From contig VZSE01011544.1 of assembly GCA_013398275.1 (NCBI GenBank), forward strand, positions 248,001 through 312,000: a DNA stretch of 64,000 bases. Direction: 5' to 3'. The number at the start of each line of letters is the position of its first letter. The first letter of the stretch is position 1. Below the pieces are notes generated by a model. That model had not been told where the DNA came from. It worked only from the letters and a program-made list of their open reading frames with translations, and did no database searches. Origin of the DNA: Promerops cafer (taxonomy: Eukaryota; Chordata; Aves; Passeriformes; Nectariniidae). This document shows, one piece after another, positions 1 through 13,200 of this stretch. Both the position numbers and the translations under genes were made by a program.

Positions 1-1137
1 CTTCTTTCTGCCTTTCAGTGCTTAAAAAGCCAAACAAGCAGCCAAGCAGTGAAGATTCCCAGGGATGAAGGGAAATTTCCTCCAGGCAGTGGGATCTGTA
101 GGACAGGAGATGCTGATACTTCAAAAACCTCCCTGTAACCCTATCCACAACCTGGCCTGGACATAAATATTTCACTGGAGATAAATCCCTACAAAACAGG
201 CCGTGTAATTCCACGGGAAGCACAGCAGCTGAAATGCATTTTTCATCAGGAGAGCTGACTCAGGATTGGCCAGGAGAAGGAAGGGAGGCTTTAGGGTGGC
301 TCTCATTTGCTGTCTGTTTTCCAAAGACGTGTCTGTACATCATTTATGAACCCCCCGTGTCCTCTGGGACGGGGTCTGGCTTTGCTGATAATCTATAAGA
401 AAACAATTTCCCTTCCAGCTTGTTTAAATTGATCCCGAGTTTTGCAGAACACCTTCTCTGTCTGTTCCCACTCCGCTCTCCCTAATCCGTGCCCTCATTT
501 GGAAATCACTTTAGGAATGTAAAAGCAAGGTTAGATGCAATCAGGCTGTAAAGAGGGTTTTTTTTGTTGTTGTTGAACACAGCAAATTCATTTTGTTCCC
601 TTCCTGGGAGAGTTAAATATTTCCCCCTTCCCTTTTCCCTTTCATTAGGGTAAATCTTGATTTTTGCAAATACTTTTTCCCCATTCCCCGTGTAAGGGAA
701 TCAAAAAGACTGGGAGAAATCCATGCATAGGATTTTTTTTTAATTTCCTCCCCATCCTGTCTCCTCAAAAAGGTGAAAGAGAATAATATAGAAGTGTTTA
801 AATCAGGTGAGGTGGCAGCACCTCAGGTGTCCCCCCCATCAGAGGGGCTGGAAATGCGGGGCTGGAATTGGAGAGATGGGAATGCTGTCCTGGCTGCTGC
901 TGCCCTTCTCTGCACGTATTTTATGGCAGAACTTGGCTCCCTGATTGCCGTGGAGCTGATTGTTACCAACAGGTAATTGCAGCTTTTATCGATCTCCCCG
1001 CCCCGGCCGCTTCCCTTCCCTCCCGGAGGAAGATAAATGGGATGAGCTCCAGCCCAGGGCAGACCCCAGCAGAGCTGCCTCCTCCAGGGACGGGCTGGGG
1101 AGCACCAGAGACACTCCAGTGCCTTGGTGAGGGAGTC

Positions 1138-1253
1138 CTGGAATCCTGGAATGCTTTGGGTTGGCAGGGACCTTAAATCCCATCCAGGTCCACCCCTTCC
1201 GTGGGCAGCGACCTCCCACTGTCCCAGGGTGCTCCCACCCCATCCATGGCTTT
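1138..1253 (-). mobile_element. CR1 LINE 3' fragment (antisense)
   Basis: Read on the minus strand it ends with the CR1-type 3' tail: a 'gggaccttaaa' equivalent, 'catccaggtccacccc', and the 'ctcccactgtcccagg' block. It is a short 5'-truncated relic, as is usual for bird CR1 copies. Confidence 0.65.
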
Positions 1254-1305
1254 GATCTACAGATCTGTCCATGGCTAGGCTTCAGTTTGGACACATCTTC
1301 CCCTC

Positions 1306-1445
1306 TTCATCCTGGATCTCCCACTGCTCATCTTGGATTTTCCCCTCCTCATCCTGCATCTTCCCCTCCTCATGCTGGATGTCCCACTCCTCATCTTGGA
1401 TCTTCCATTTCTCATTTTGGATCTCCCACTCCTCATCCTGGATCA
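1306..1445. repeat. 21-bp minisatellite (about 6.5 units)
   Basis: The unit is approximately TCATCCTGGATCTCCCACTCC, with scattered substitutions. As 21 is a multiple of three, several frames stay open and give heptapeptide-like translations rich in S/W or in E/D. These are by-products of the repeat and not evidence of a gene. Confidence 0.85.
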
Positions 1446-2266
1446 CAGCCTTGGGTTCCAGAGGGATTTTTAGCTCCTGCCATGCGGCCTGTGGAGTCTC
1501 CTGGGCAATTCTGGGCAGCTCTGGTGCTTGTGCAGGCTCTGATTCCCAAAGATCCATTGCTCAGGCTGCCAAAAGAGGGATTTTTCCAAAGAGCTGCATT
1601 TGAGGGGGTTTCTCTTCACCTCCAAGAACCAAAGCCCCTGTGAGCATCCTGCTGTATCCCAGGTGCTGCTGAATCATCCCAGCAGGAGGCAGAGATCCAG
1701 GCAGGATCTGGATTTAACAGCAATTCCCCCAACAAAGGGGGAACAAGGAGAAGAGAGTTTCATGGAATAGATTTTTTCTGTTGTTGTTGCTGAAACGCTG
1801 TTTTCCAAATTAAAAAAAAATAAATGTCTGCTTAAATCCTCATTTAGAGCAACACGAAGTGCTTTAAAAGGAACAGCCCAGCCTGCCTGCCATGCTGGCA
1901 GAGCTTTGTAATGTCATCTCTCAAATCTGACAGGATGCTGAGTATTCCATTAGATCTGCTGGATGTGTGTGAGCAGCAAAACCCTCCAGAAAACAGGAGT
2001 TTCTGTTCATCCAATTATCCTGACACAGTCCTTTGTAGTACTGCTCCACATTCCAATTTACAAACAAAGTAGATTTTCAAATACCAGATTTTTGAGGGCA
2101 GGGAGTGGGAGAATTGTTCTTATTTATTTAATTTCTAAAAAAGCACAAAACAAGTGGTGCTTTACTGTGCCTGGTTCTGATCTAAATGGAGTCATTTGTA
2201 AAGTCTGACTTCCATCATTAGAGCTCCAAAATGAAGGATGAGGAGGAGAGGATGCAGTGATCCCTC

Positions 2267-2302
2267 TTTATCAATTTATCTTTACCAATTTATCTTTATC
2301 AA
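2267..2302. repeat. Short tandem repeat, 13-14 bp, three copies
   Basis: Three neighbouring copies of an AT-rich TTTATCAATTTATC-like word. Confidence 0.6.
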
Positions 2303-3972
2303 TTCTCCTGGAAAGGGACACGATGCAGTTAGGGGAGGAGGTGCTTCCTGGGGATGCAGCTCGGGCCCTGAATTTCGGGGCTGGTGCTCAGTGCTGAGTG
2401 TCTGGTGCTTGTCCCACTGCTGAGGGGTGTGGGAGCCAGGTTCCCCATCAGGAACGGGGTTGGAGGGGGATGTTTGTTGGATGGGGTCTGGCACGGATGG
2501 CTCTGGGACAACCTTGGTTAGAAATGTATCCCTGAAAATCTCAGGCCTGCGTGTATCCAAACCCCTGTGTTTGCTTGAGAATCACTGCAGGAAGGTCTGT
2601 CACTATTTTATGTGAAGCAGAAATAGATTTTTACAGAAATGTCAGTTTTAGTAGCCCCAAGTCCTTTTTTTGATCCATTGATATCACATTTATTAAAAAC
2701 CTTCAGATCAGGCTGGAAATATCCTGTGATTCCCATCCACGTGGACCTTTGGGGCATCCCAAAACCTGCTGCTTTTTTTTCCTTCTGCTGCACTTGCAGG
2801 TGGATTTGGAGTAAAAAGAAACAAAGAGTTCGATTTGCTTTGACAGCAGCCTGCTGTTAATTAGTTTTCCCTTCTTAAATTAATAAAAAAAGGCAGCTGC
2901 CCTGAACAGATTGAAGCAGGTGAGGAAGACAAGAGCAGCAGCAGCTTTTCCTCATGAATATTTTCCAGCTAATGCAGCCCTGAGTTTGAAGTTCTTGCTG
3001 CTTTATTTAAAGAGAAAGCCAAAAGCTGTGAGGAAATGATGAGTGAAAAGCTGCACCCAGCATCTCCCTCAAAGCAGCACCTCAGGTGAGCTTCAAGGAG
3101 CCTCTCCCTGTCTGAGCCTCCTGCAGCAGCTGTTCCAAACAGGCTTTTTTTAAGCCCAAAAAACCCCAGCATGATTAAAAAGCCCTCTTTAGTTACATGG
3201 GTAATTTTTCTTGACAGCTTTGTCTTAGGAATGTGCTAATTTAGGGATGAAAGCCTGACGAGATGAAGAACACGGGGAGAAGGGTTTGAAGTGGGAGATG
3301 GGCTGGCTTTCTCCGTGGATAAGGGCTGGCCCCTCAGGAAAAGGCTCCCAGAAAGGGATTTGGACACTGGGTTATCCCAGGTCCTGCAGTGGAGGCTGGA
3401 AGGGCCCCACGGGCAGGTGTTTGTGCTGGTGGGCTTTGTGTCAAACCCCGGGGCTGGAGGGAGCCTCGGCAGCAGCAGCCAAGTCCAGAGCAGAAAAACA
3501 AACTGCTGCTCCCTGCTGTGGGGAGCTGCCTGCTGGGAAAGGCATCTTGGAGATGGATGGAATTCTTCTTCCCTTTCCTGGTTTTTTGCTCTTTCAGTGG
3601 AGGTTTGGAGCAGGGAGGGAATGGTCACACTTTGGGAAGAGTCCTCCAGGTGTGGGGCTCCAAGCTGATGTTTCCCTTTGCCAATAATGGGGTTTAATTT
3701 TATTTTCCCTGCTATTTTCCTGCCTTTTCCTGCTGTTTATTCACACCAGCTCTGCAGTTTTTAGGTTATGAGTGCTCCCCTGGAATGGCTCTGCTGTATA
3801 ATGGATTCATGGGATAAATTCCTGCAGCAGAAAAACTGGGGGGAGACCAACTCAGCATTTTCCTCTCAGCATCCCTGAAGTTCCTCAGAGCTTCCCTTTT
3901 GCCTGTCTCCCATTTTTACTGGGTTACAGAGGGATCGGGGGGTTGGACCCCATTTTTATTTTGAAATTAAAG

Positions 3973-4035
3973 CTCTCCAAAGCCCTAACATGGAAAATAA
4001 ACCCCTCTCCAAAGCCCTAACATGGAAAAATAAAT
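3973..4035. repeat. Two-copy tandem duplication (about 32 bp)
   Basis: The word TCCAAAGCCCTAACATGGAA occurs twice in direct succession, followed each time by an AATAAA-containing stretch. It lies 160 bp before exon 1. Confidence 0.8.
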
Positions 4036-4195
4036 CCCTGCTTGTTTTGAGGGGTCAGGATAAGCTGGCTGATCCCACAGGGAAGGATGCAGGATGTGGG
4101 TGATTCACATTTTTCTTTTTCAAATGAAAACTTTAAAATCCTTGAAGCTCAGCTAAACCCTTTCCTCACCTTTCCTTTGTTTCCCATCCCTGCAG

Positions 4196-4273
4196 TCAAG
4201 AAGCAGATGGAGCTGAAGTCCAGAGGGGTGAAGCTCATGCCCAGCAAGGACAACAACCAGAAGACATCTGTGT
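4196..4273 (+). CDS. CSMD2: CSMD2 exon 1 of window: inter-domain linker
   Basis: 78 nt, entered with two nt of a split Val codon and left with one nt of a split Leu codon; acceptor 'ccctgcag', donor 'gtaagt'. It encodes a Cys-free basic linker containing KSRGVKLMPSKDNNQKTSV, characteristic of the CSMD family stretch between the second CUB and the following CCP. The length is a multiple of three with matching phases, so the exon could be skipped without frame loss. The linker carries no known fold. Confidence 0.92.
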
Positions 4274-7200
4274 GTAAGTTTCTTGGCTCTTCCTTCGCTG
4301 TCTCTCTGATAACAATCTCCTGGAACATCTCATTGGACTCTCAGTAATCTCTACAACTTCGCCACTCTGAAAAGTTTGGGTGCTTTCCCCCTCTTCCCTC
4401 TGCATTTCTGCATCACTCCCTCCTCCCCGTGCTCTGTTCACAGGCCTTTACTAACTCCTGGAAGGGGCGCTCAGGCTGCGTTTGGTCGATTCTGTGCTCC
4501 AGGCTCGTGGCTTTGGGCTCTTTTTAGTGGGGAAAGCACAGAATTTGGGGAATGGGGTTCATCTTATTGCTGTAAATAAGGAGCAGGGATAAGGAACAAC
4601 ATTTTAAAAAATACTAGAAAATTTACAGAGGCAGTAGCAGCGTCCTCCTTTTTCTGTTTGAGTTTTATTTCATTTTCTCTGCAGGAAAATCATAATTCTG
4701 GGTTTGTAATGCTGATTTTTCAGGCTGTGTTTAGTGGTTTGTTGTGTGTGTCAGGGGCAGAACATCTGGGGTCAGTGCTGTGCCTCCCTCTGGCAGGTGG
4801 GAAATCTTTCAGCTTTCCATCAGGTTCTTCCCAAATCAGGAGCAAAACCTGTGGGTTTTGTTCCTGAATCTTGGGCTCTTACAGGGATTCTGAAATGAAA
4901 CAGGAGGGATCTGACTCGGAGTTAATATTTCATATGGATTTCAATGGGAGCAGGATGTAGCATTTTTCCAAATGGATTTTAGGGGAGAGGCTGGAATTGC
5001 TCATTCTGTTGCACAGCCCATTACCCCCATCAGAGAGCAGCAGTTTGCACATTTCAGTCAGGTGGATTTTGCATACAGAATTCAGAAAAATGGATGGACT
5101 GGATCTGAATTGTGCCTCAGTGTCTGTCTGGAAGGAGAGCCTCCCTCCCAGCTCCCAGGAGAATTTTTAGAGGCTCTGTTTCTTTGGGAGCAAGGCCCAA
5201 CAGGGTAAAAAACAACCCAAAATCTCCAGACTAGAAAACACTGGGGGCGTGTCCAGGGGAAAATAATTCCATTTTAAAGGAAAACTCTGAGTCCACGCTG
5301 TTCCTGGCTGGGTGATGCATTCCTTGCCAGGGAGAATTTATTGTAATAAACATCCCAGTGCACTTAACTGGGTGGGAAATCCAAGTGGAAACCCCCCCTG
5401 GCTTGGTGTGGAGACAGAGGGCTGTGTTTGGAGTGGGGGGTGCAGCCTGGATTTTGGGGAATGTGGGGAAGGGAGTGATGAAATCACTGGTTGAATGAAG
5501 TATCGTGATGTTAACAATACACAGAATTCCCATTTCTCCTTCCTGGGAATGGCCCTGGGAGCAGTTTTACCTGTTTCTGATGCACTGAGGCTGAGGAGGA
5601 CACAGCACCTGCACTTCCCTTTCCAGCAGATCCTGCCCTGTCCCAGTCCTGCTGCACTTCTGAGCAGAACAAGCAGGAATTCATTCCCTCTGCCTGGCTG
5701 ATCCCATCCCACGGGGCCAGAGCTGCCAGTTCAGCATCTTGGGAGCTCAGACCTTGTCCTGCTGGACAGCTCAGGCTGGAAGTTACTAAGCTGGAATAAT
5801 GGGAGTGGGGGGGGTGGCCCCATTCCATGGTCCTTGTGCCCCCCGAGCTCCAGCTCCTTCCCCACGCCCTGCTCCGTCAGCTCTGGCTTCTCAGCCTGAC
5901 CAGCTCGTGCAGCCTTCTGCTCCCACAGGGAACTGCCAGCTGCAGGAGTGCTGATTCCCAAGGAGACGCCACCAGGAGAATCAGGGGTTGGGCTGTTCCT
6001 GCAAAGCCTTACCTGCTCTGTTCCCTGCTGGATGTGCAGGCTTGGCTGTGCCCCTTTGTGCTCCCAAACTTCCACGAGCTGAGTCTGCATCCCAGATAAT
6101 TACACAGGTGGGACAGGCTGGGCAAAGAAATCTCCCACTCCAGAGCAGTTTCCAGAAATTCAGGAATTCTTGTGTCTCTTGGTAACACTTAAAGCTGTGC
6201 CATAGGATCCTAAAATCATTAAGGCTGGAAAAGATCAAGTCCAGCCTTCAGGTCCCTGCTCTCTTTTCGATTATTCCTACCAGCAATGTTTTCTTTCCAA
6301 GTTCTCTTTGCTAAAACCTGGCCTAAAATCCTCCCTGGAAGAATCCACTGTTAAATCCTGTGGGTCTTGCAGAGGTTTTGGATTTGGGATTGCCTGGTCA
6401 GATTAAAACCTGTGTGTTTTGTGTGGCTGAATGGAGGCAAAATGTGGTGATGTAACAGCTGCTTGTGTTATTGCAGGGAAAAAAATCCATAAAAATATGG
6501 AATTTTGGGGGGAGGTGCTGCTTGTGCTCAGTTGTAGTGGAATGTGTTTAAAATCATAATTAAATGCCTTGTACTGCTCAGCGTCAGTAAAATTATTTGG
6601 AAATCTTGCTTTAATCACTTTTGGAGGGAAAATAATACTGAGAGACAAAAGCAGGTGGAAGAAACAGTTTTACATTTTAGGCCATATTTTGGAGGCTGTG
6701 TCTGGCACTGAATGCAGAATGTAAATGTGGATATTCCAGGTCCCACAGTGGGAAAATTGTGGTGTTTTGGTTTTAAAAAATGGCATCAAAGTGGTTTTTG
6801 TGGTGTTTGGGTGAGGCCCACCTGGAGAGGCTGTGTGGGAGTGACTGGAAGGGCTTGGATGAAGGACTGGAAGTTTCTGTGCGTGTTCAGCTTGGTCAAA
6901 ATCTGCTTTGCAAAGTCATTTTGGGAGGGGCTGAGCAGTTTTTAGGTCTCAGCCAAGTGTGTGGGAGTTTCTGGATTTTGGGGGGTGTGAGTGGATCCGT
7001 GGGGCTGAGGGACACAGGAGCCACCTGGGGCTTGGGACAAGCTTTGCTTGGGTTGGGTGGGACACCCTGGAAATGGTCTGGGAATTCTGGAACTTTGGGA
7101 ATGCTCGTGAACCTGCATCTTCTGAGCTGTTCTGGGGTAGCACAGGGTGGGAAATTCGGGTTTAGAATTGTCCCTGTGGAACATTCCAGCTGGAATTGGA

Positions 7201-10200
7201 TTTCCCCGCTGTCAGGACCTCGCTGTGCCCTTCTCACACTTGGTGTTGCTAAAATTGGGAGTGTTTGGTGTCTGGGTCAGTGTCACTGAGGCTCTGCAGT
7301 CTCTCCAGCCTTGGCTTTGGGGTGCTGAAGGGTCTCTGGGTGTTGGAAATGCAGCAGGACCCCGCTGGGGTGAGCCCTGCACCCATAAACCATCTCCCTG
7401 CCCTCAGGCCTGATTTTGTAATCTTCCCCAGAAGTTTGCATGGAATTACTGTGAGCCCTGGTGTGACCACACAGATTAACCCTTTACACCATCTAATTCC
7501 TGCTGCAGTCCTTCCCACCCCTCCTGCCAGGAGGAAGCATCACCTCCTTTCACTGGATTTCTCATGCTGAGAAGTGCTGGGGCTTTGTCAAAGGTTCTTT
7601 TAGGTGCTGTTTTATTTTGTAGTTCCAAAATTCGGTGAGAAATTGTCCCTTGGGAATCTGTCAGTGAACTTTTCTTATTAAAGAGAGATAGAACCAAAGA
7701 AGATTTTAACAGTGAATTCCAGTGGCAAACTGAACAATCAAAACTGGCTGTCACGAGGAGAAAGAAATTGAAAAAATCAGGAGAAAGAGGGGATGGAAAA
7801 CCAATCCCATGGTTGGGGGAGAGAATTCCTGAGTTTCTAATACAGAAATTGAGCAGTTCATCACAATTTTTGGGATCTGTTGTTTTTGCAGTAACCTTGA
7901 AGGGTTCATTTGGGAATGGCACAGCCCAGATGAAGCTTTGGGAAGGTGAACATGGCACTGACAGCGAATTCTCAGCATGACAAATCCAGTTTATAACCTT
8001 TGGGCTGTTCTATTTGTGTGTTCAAAACAAAAGGTAGAGAACAGAAGTTTCTGTAAAGGAGCATCTAATCCATCTCTTCCTTTTCTTTCATTCTCCTTAA
8101 AAGGGAAATTCTCCAGCTCCCAGGGTATGGAGATATCTTCCCTCTCCCCCTTGCTCACTTTATCTTCCCTGCTCTCTGCTTTATCTGCAGTGTTTTGGGG
8201 TGGTAATGGATCTCCAGCTAACGAGAGATGAACTGGGCTTGACCCCAGCAGTGGGGCTGACAAACTCTCCTCGGGGCCTGTGTTTTCCTGGGGATCTGGG
8301 GCCTCCTTTCTTCCAGAGTTTTCCATCCCAGGCTTCGCTGTTACCCGATGTGGGAAATAATCCCGGGGTGTGACAGCAGTGGCCCACTCTGGGGGGCACA
8401 GAAGGGGTGGTCTGGGGGGCTTTGACCACGGGAGGAGGAATTTGCTGTGGGGATGTGATTTTTCCTCTGAGGAAGAGCTCCCAAGTGTTGGCTTGCAGCC
8501 CTGGAAGCTGTGGCTGTTACAGGTGGGTCTGCTCAGGGGGTTTTTACGGGAGGAAAATCAGGAATCTGAGCACTTTCCTTCACTCCCACGTGGCCTTGGG
8601 ACATGAACCCCTCGTTGGGTCCCTCATCTTGAGGTGAATTTTCCTTTGTTTGGAGCTGCCTGTGCACAGGCATCACCTTTGTGTGTAGGGAAGGAGCCCC
8701 AAGGAGGAGGGTGGCACCCGGGCCTTCGTTCAGCCAAACCTTCCCTGTCAGAAGCTGGGAGTTGAATCCATGGGCTCCCTTCCTTCACACTCTGGGGTGA
8801 TTTGGAATTCTCTGGGCCTGTGAAAAGTGGCAAAGCAAAGTTTGGAGCTACAAAACATCGAGGGATTCCGGATGCTGCTTTGGTGCTGCTGCCTCCTCAC
8901 CTGACTGAGCTTAACAAGGGCTTATGGGCATGGAGAAGTGGGAAAACAATCCCCATGGGAGGCTGTTTCCCATGAATCCATGTCTGTGTCACCTCTGTGC
9001 CCTCACACACAGAGGAGAGCTCAGAGCACCAAAGCATCGTGTGGGAAAACAGAGCCATGTGTGGGGACAATCCCAGCCCCATCCCTGCTCCAGCACAGCA
9101 GGAAGGGAGGAAAAAGGGGCCTTAAAACCAAAATCCCTAAAAAGGACTCAAAGGGCATCAGAGGAGGTGTTAGTGCTGAGGAGAAGCTGGAATATTTTTG
9201 AGATAAGCAAAAGTTGGGAAGCATCCTTCTCTCCTTGTAGGAACAGCTGCAGTTGAGGATTCACCAGGGATTCCCAGTGGTTAAACCCCAAATATTGCAT
9301 GGCCTTGGCTTTGTGTGTGTCCAGTCTGGGTGGGTTCTCCCCATGCCTGCCCTTCCCCCTGCCCCTGCAGGGCTCCAGCTGCTGAGCCCTCGTGTCTGCG
9401 GTGAGAAACAGGCTGGTGTCACCTCAGTGTCACCCTCCTCCTGGCAGTGGCCTTTGGGGCACCGTGTTTGGAATAAAATTGGGATTTTCTTCCCTCTAAT
9501 CCAGTGGTAGGCAGAGGTGGAATGGAAACGAGGTTGGTTCAGTGATTCAGCATCATGGCTGAGAAATGTGGTGTTGTTTTGGGGGCAAAGGAAACAAAGT
9601 CCCATCGAATTCCTGTGGCAAAATCCCCCTTTTGTCCTGTGTTACTGTGCTGGAATGCAGAGTGGAAATCAGGATTGTGCCAGGGCTGAGGAACCCCCAG
9701 GTTACCCCACCCTGAACCCTCCTTTGCGCCTTGGGCAGGTTGGAGAGGGCTGGAAATGGGGAGGCAGAGGGTGGAGCTGGGAGGCTTCTTCAGTGCTGGT
9801 CACCACTCCATGGATTTCATGTTTGTTGGCATCGAGGTGGCTCCATAAAATTTTCCATGTTCCAACTAAATGACTTTGCTTTAAAACCCTCGACTCGCAT
9901 TCCCCTCTCCTTTCTCCCTGTCGTTCTGTGCTTGGTTTCCCCCTGGGATCACTCACCTGCCTTTCATGGAGCTGTTTTCTTTCCCTGGCACACTGGGCTG
10001 GGCTCGGGGGGCTGCGAGGTCCCCTCGGAGGTGGCAGGTGGCGTTTGCGGGCTCTGTGGTCGGTGTCATTTAGCAGAATGAAAAAAATACCAAAACCCCA
10101 CCTTTTTCCAGAGGTATTTCTGTAGTGGGACGGAGGGAAAACTGTGTCCCTAGCTGGCATTTCCTAGAAAACACTTGGGTGTGTACACTGAGCAGGCTGT

Positions 10201-13200
10201 TTGTTTCCAAAGCCGTTGTTTTTCCGGAATGAAACGGAACACGCTGAGGTTTCTGAGCTCCCAGTTGCCATTTTTCTCGCCACATCCACCAAGACAGCTG
10301 CTGAAAGAATGTTCCTTTTGCTATTCTGTCTCTGTATGTGCTGTTTTTTGCTTTGTAGTAACTCAGGTTGGTGTGTCCCAGGGACATAATTTGTGTCCAG
10401 ACCCTGGGATTCCCGAGAGAGGCAAAAGGATAGGCAACGATTTTAGGTAAGAAATTTTCTGTGTGTTCTGTGCATGCTGCAGAGCTCCTGTGTGTCCCTG
10501 GGTGTGCTGCTGGCGGGGGGGCTCTGTTTGCTCTGTCCCCCTCCCAAAATCCTGCCCACTTTTAGGGAACACGTGTGTAAAACCCTGCCCGTGTGTGCTG
10601 TTCCACCTGAGGGTCTCTAAAGATCTCTTGGAGTATTTTTATCCTTTTCCAGTCCAGGTTGTAGAATCCCTGTGTGCTGTCATCCCTCCCCTGAAAAACT
10701 GAAACAGACAAAAAAAAATCACTTTTCAAGTTAGCTCAAGCTCCAGCATGGCCCTGCCCTTAGAGAATTTGAGGTGACTGAGGTTCCTTGTCAATGAGTC
10801 TGTGGTGCCAGCTAATTGGGCTTTAGAAAGTTTAAATCAGTGCTGCTGTTCCTTTCCAGTTCTCAGTTTTCCTTTGCAGGGATGCCCCAGCTGCTGGTGG
10901 CCCTGGGGAATCAATATTTCATCTGATTTTGCTGGCCAGGGCTGTTTTGCTCATGGAAAGTGTCTCTCAATCGAGTCCCAGTCTGTCAAATTCTCCTCAA
11001 ATCCAGCAAAGGAGGGAGGGCAGAGGAAGGGGAATTCCCAACAGTCCCTAAATTCCACGGGATGAATTCCCAGCCTCTGCAAGCTGGACTGTGTTACCTC
11101 AGGGAGCAAAGCAGCTGGAACAGCAAAGGCTCAGAATCCAAACCACAGAATAAAGACCAGAACTCGCAGCCGTTGATGAAGAAGATTTTTTTTTTCACTT
11201 TATGAGAATGCTGGGCGTGTACTCTCCTGGGGCTGGGGATGAAATTCCCACTGAAATGTCACTAAAGACTGGGATTTGGACATCAGCACCTGGGGCAAAC
11301 ACGGCAGAGGGGAGGCAGAGCTGGTCCCTCCTCCCTTCCTGCTGCTGCCTGCGGGGCTGGGGGATGGCTCTGGCCTCAAATCTGGGGTGCACGCCCAGGA
11401 CAAGGCTGATGTCCCCTCTGTGCCCTCTCCAGGCTGGGCTCCAGCATCCAGTTCTCCTGCAACGAGGGCTACGACCTGCAGGGCTCCAAGAGCATCACCT
11501 GCAAGAGAGTCAGCGACATCATCGTGGCCTGGAGCGACCACCGGCCCGTCTGCAGAGGTGAGGGGGCTCAGCCCGCCTGGGTTTTGGGATCTCTGGGAAT
11601 TCCCAGCTCCTTCGTGTCCCTTTCCTCACCCATCCTGCCCTCGGGCCATCCCTTGGCCAGGTCAGAGTGTGCCAGAGTGGTTTGGGTTGGGAGGAACCTT
11701 AAGGAAGATCTTGTTCCATGGACAGGGACACCTTCCACCATCCCAGGCTGGCCTTGGACACTGCCAGGGATGGGACATCCATGATTTCTCTGGGAAATCT
11801 TTTCCAGGGCCTCCCCACCCTCACATTAAAGCTTTATTCAGCCCCTCAGTCCCTGTTTCTGCACCCCCTTCTCCCCTCAGACTCTTCCACAGATTCCCAA
11901 CTGTCCCTAAATCCCTTCCCTCTCTCCTGAACATTCCTTTTGTTCAGGGATGTAAAACCTGAGCAAGTTCACCCCTCTCCCTATTCCAGGTGTTTTCTCC
12001 CCTCTCCTCCTTCTCCTGTAAGAGGAAAGACTGGAATAAAACCTGGAAAAGCAGAGATGGAGAGAGATTTTTAGCTGGAAACTGGAATTTTGGGGCTGTG
12101 CTTCCCCAGGAGCCTCATCCTTTGCCATGAGCCACCAGGGAATGGAGTTTTTTCCATTTTGCCCTTGGCAATTTTGTTTTCATTCCCTCTCTGAAATGTC
12201 ACATTGTGATATTTGTAATGCTAATAAAGAACAACTTGTAATATTTTTAATTGAATCCCTTTAAAGCTCTTAAAATCATAAGTAGGGTTTTATTTTTTTC
12301 CCCAGTTCTTTTTTTCTTTAATTTCATCTGCAGATTTTTTCAGGGCTTTGGAATCCCATGTAATTCTTGAAACAAGCCTGGAATAAATTGAATCAATGTA
12401 AGAGGATATTTGGCATAAATATGTGACACTATAAAGGAAATTTATGGTGTCCTCCTGCAAGAGATAAGAAAGGATTTGCCTGCATTATTCTGTTTCTGTG
12501 AATCAACTTAATTTTTTTAGCTGCTGACTTTCATGTTTTGGGTTGTTTTTCCTTTTTAAAAAGTTTGATTTTTATTTCAGCTTTCTGCCACCTTTTTCTC
12601 CCAGTTTGTTCCATTTTTTAAAATTGGGTTTCTCTCAAATTCCAGAGTCACTCCCAGATTTTAACCCCTTGGGCTTCAATAATTACTCAATCCCCACTGA
12701 GCAAACTTTGGGGGAAAGTTCTGCAGCTTCCCCATCTTCAGCAGATTCCCTCTGGATCCTGGGAGAGTAACTTAACCCCACTTGATAAATGGGAGTAATG
12801 GGATTTACCTTTTTTTTTCTGCTGTGGGAGCTCCAGGATGAGGCAGGAGTGGTTCAGCATCCTGGCAAAGTGACCTCAGCTCCTTCCTTAGCTGCTTCCC
12901 AGCCATTCCCAGTGTTCCCACAGCTTGGCCAGGGGATGATTTTTCCATTGTTTTACAGAGAAGAAAACCCTTGCAGACTCCACACATGCAAATATGTCTC
13001 CTAAATTAAATTATAAATTTAAATAAATAAACTTCAAAAGTAAATTAATTTTGAGGCTCCATCACAGCAGCAGAGAACATTTCCAGAACCAGGATGTTTT
13101 CCCCCGCTTTTTTTTGTGGAATGTTTCAGCTAAATATTACATCAAAGTCATTCCACAAGCAGAATTTTCCCTGCTTAAGCACTTTTTCCAGCTTTTCTTT

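Larger units (their letters stand above)
1..4195 (+). other. CSMD2 intron upstream of the first exon in the window (3' part)
   Basis: No exon, RNA gene or promoter could be supported here. It holds a CR1-like fragment near 1138-1253, a 21-bp tandem array at about 1306-1445, a three-copy 13-14-bp AT-rich repeat at 2267-2302, and a two-copy repeat of about 32 bp at 3973-4035. Short ORFs in the region lack codon conservation or recognisable motifs. Confidence 0.7.

Noticed and set aside
773..976. Possible upstream exon or small membrane protein
   Set aside because: The short open frame has a hydrophobic stretch but no family motif, and it does not fit the CUB expected upstream of exon 1.
1282..1557. 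Minus-strand ORF with IQDEEWE-like heptads resembling a coiled coil
   Set aside because: It is the translation of a 21-bp minisatellite; + frames over the same units are equally open.
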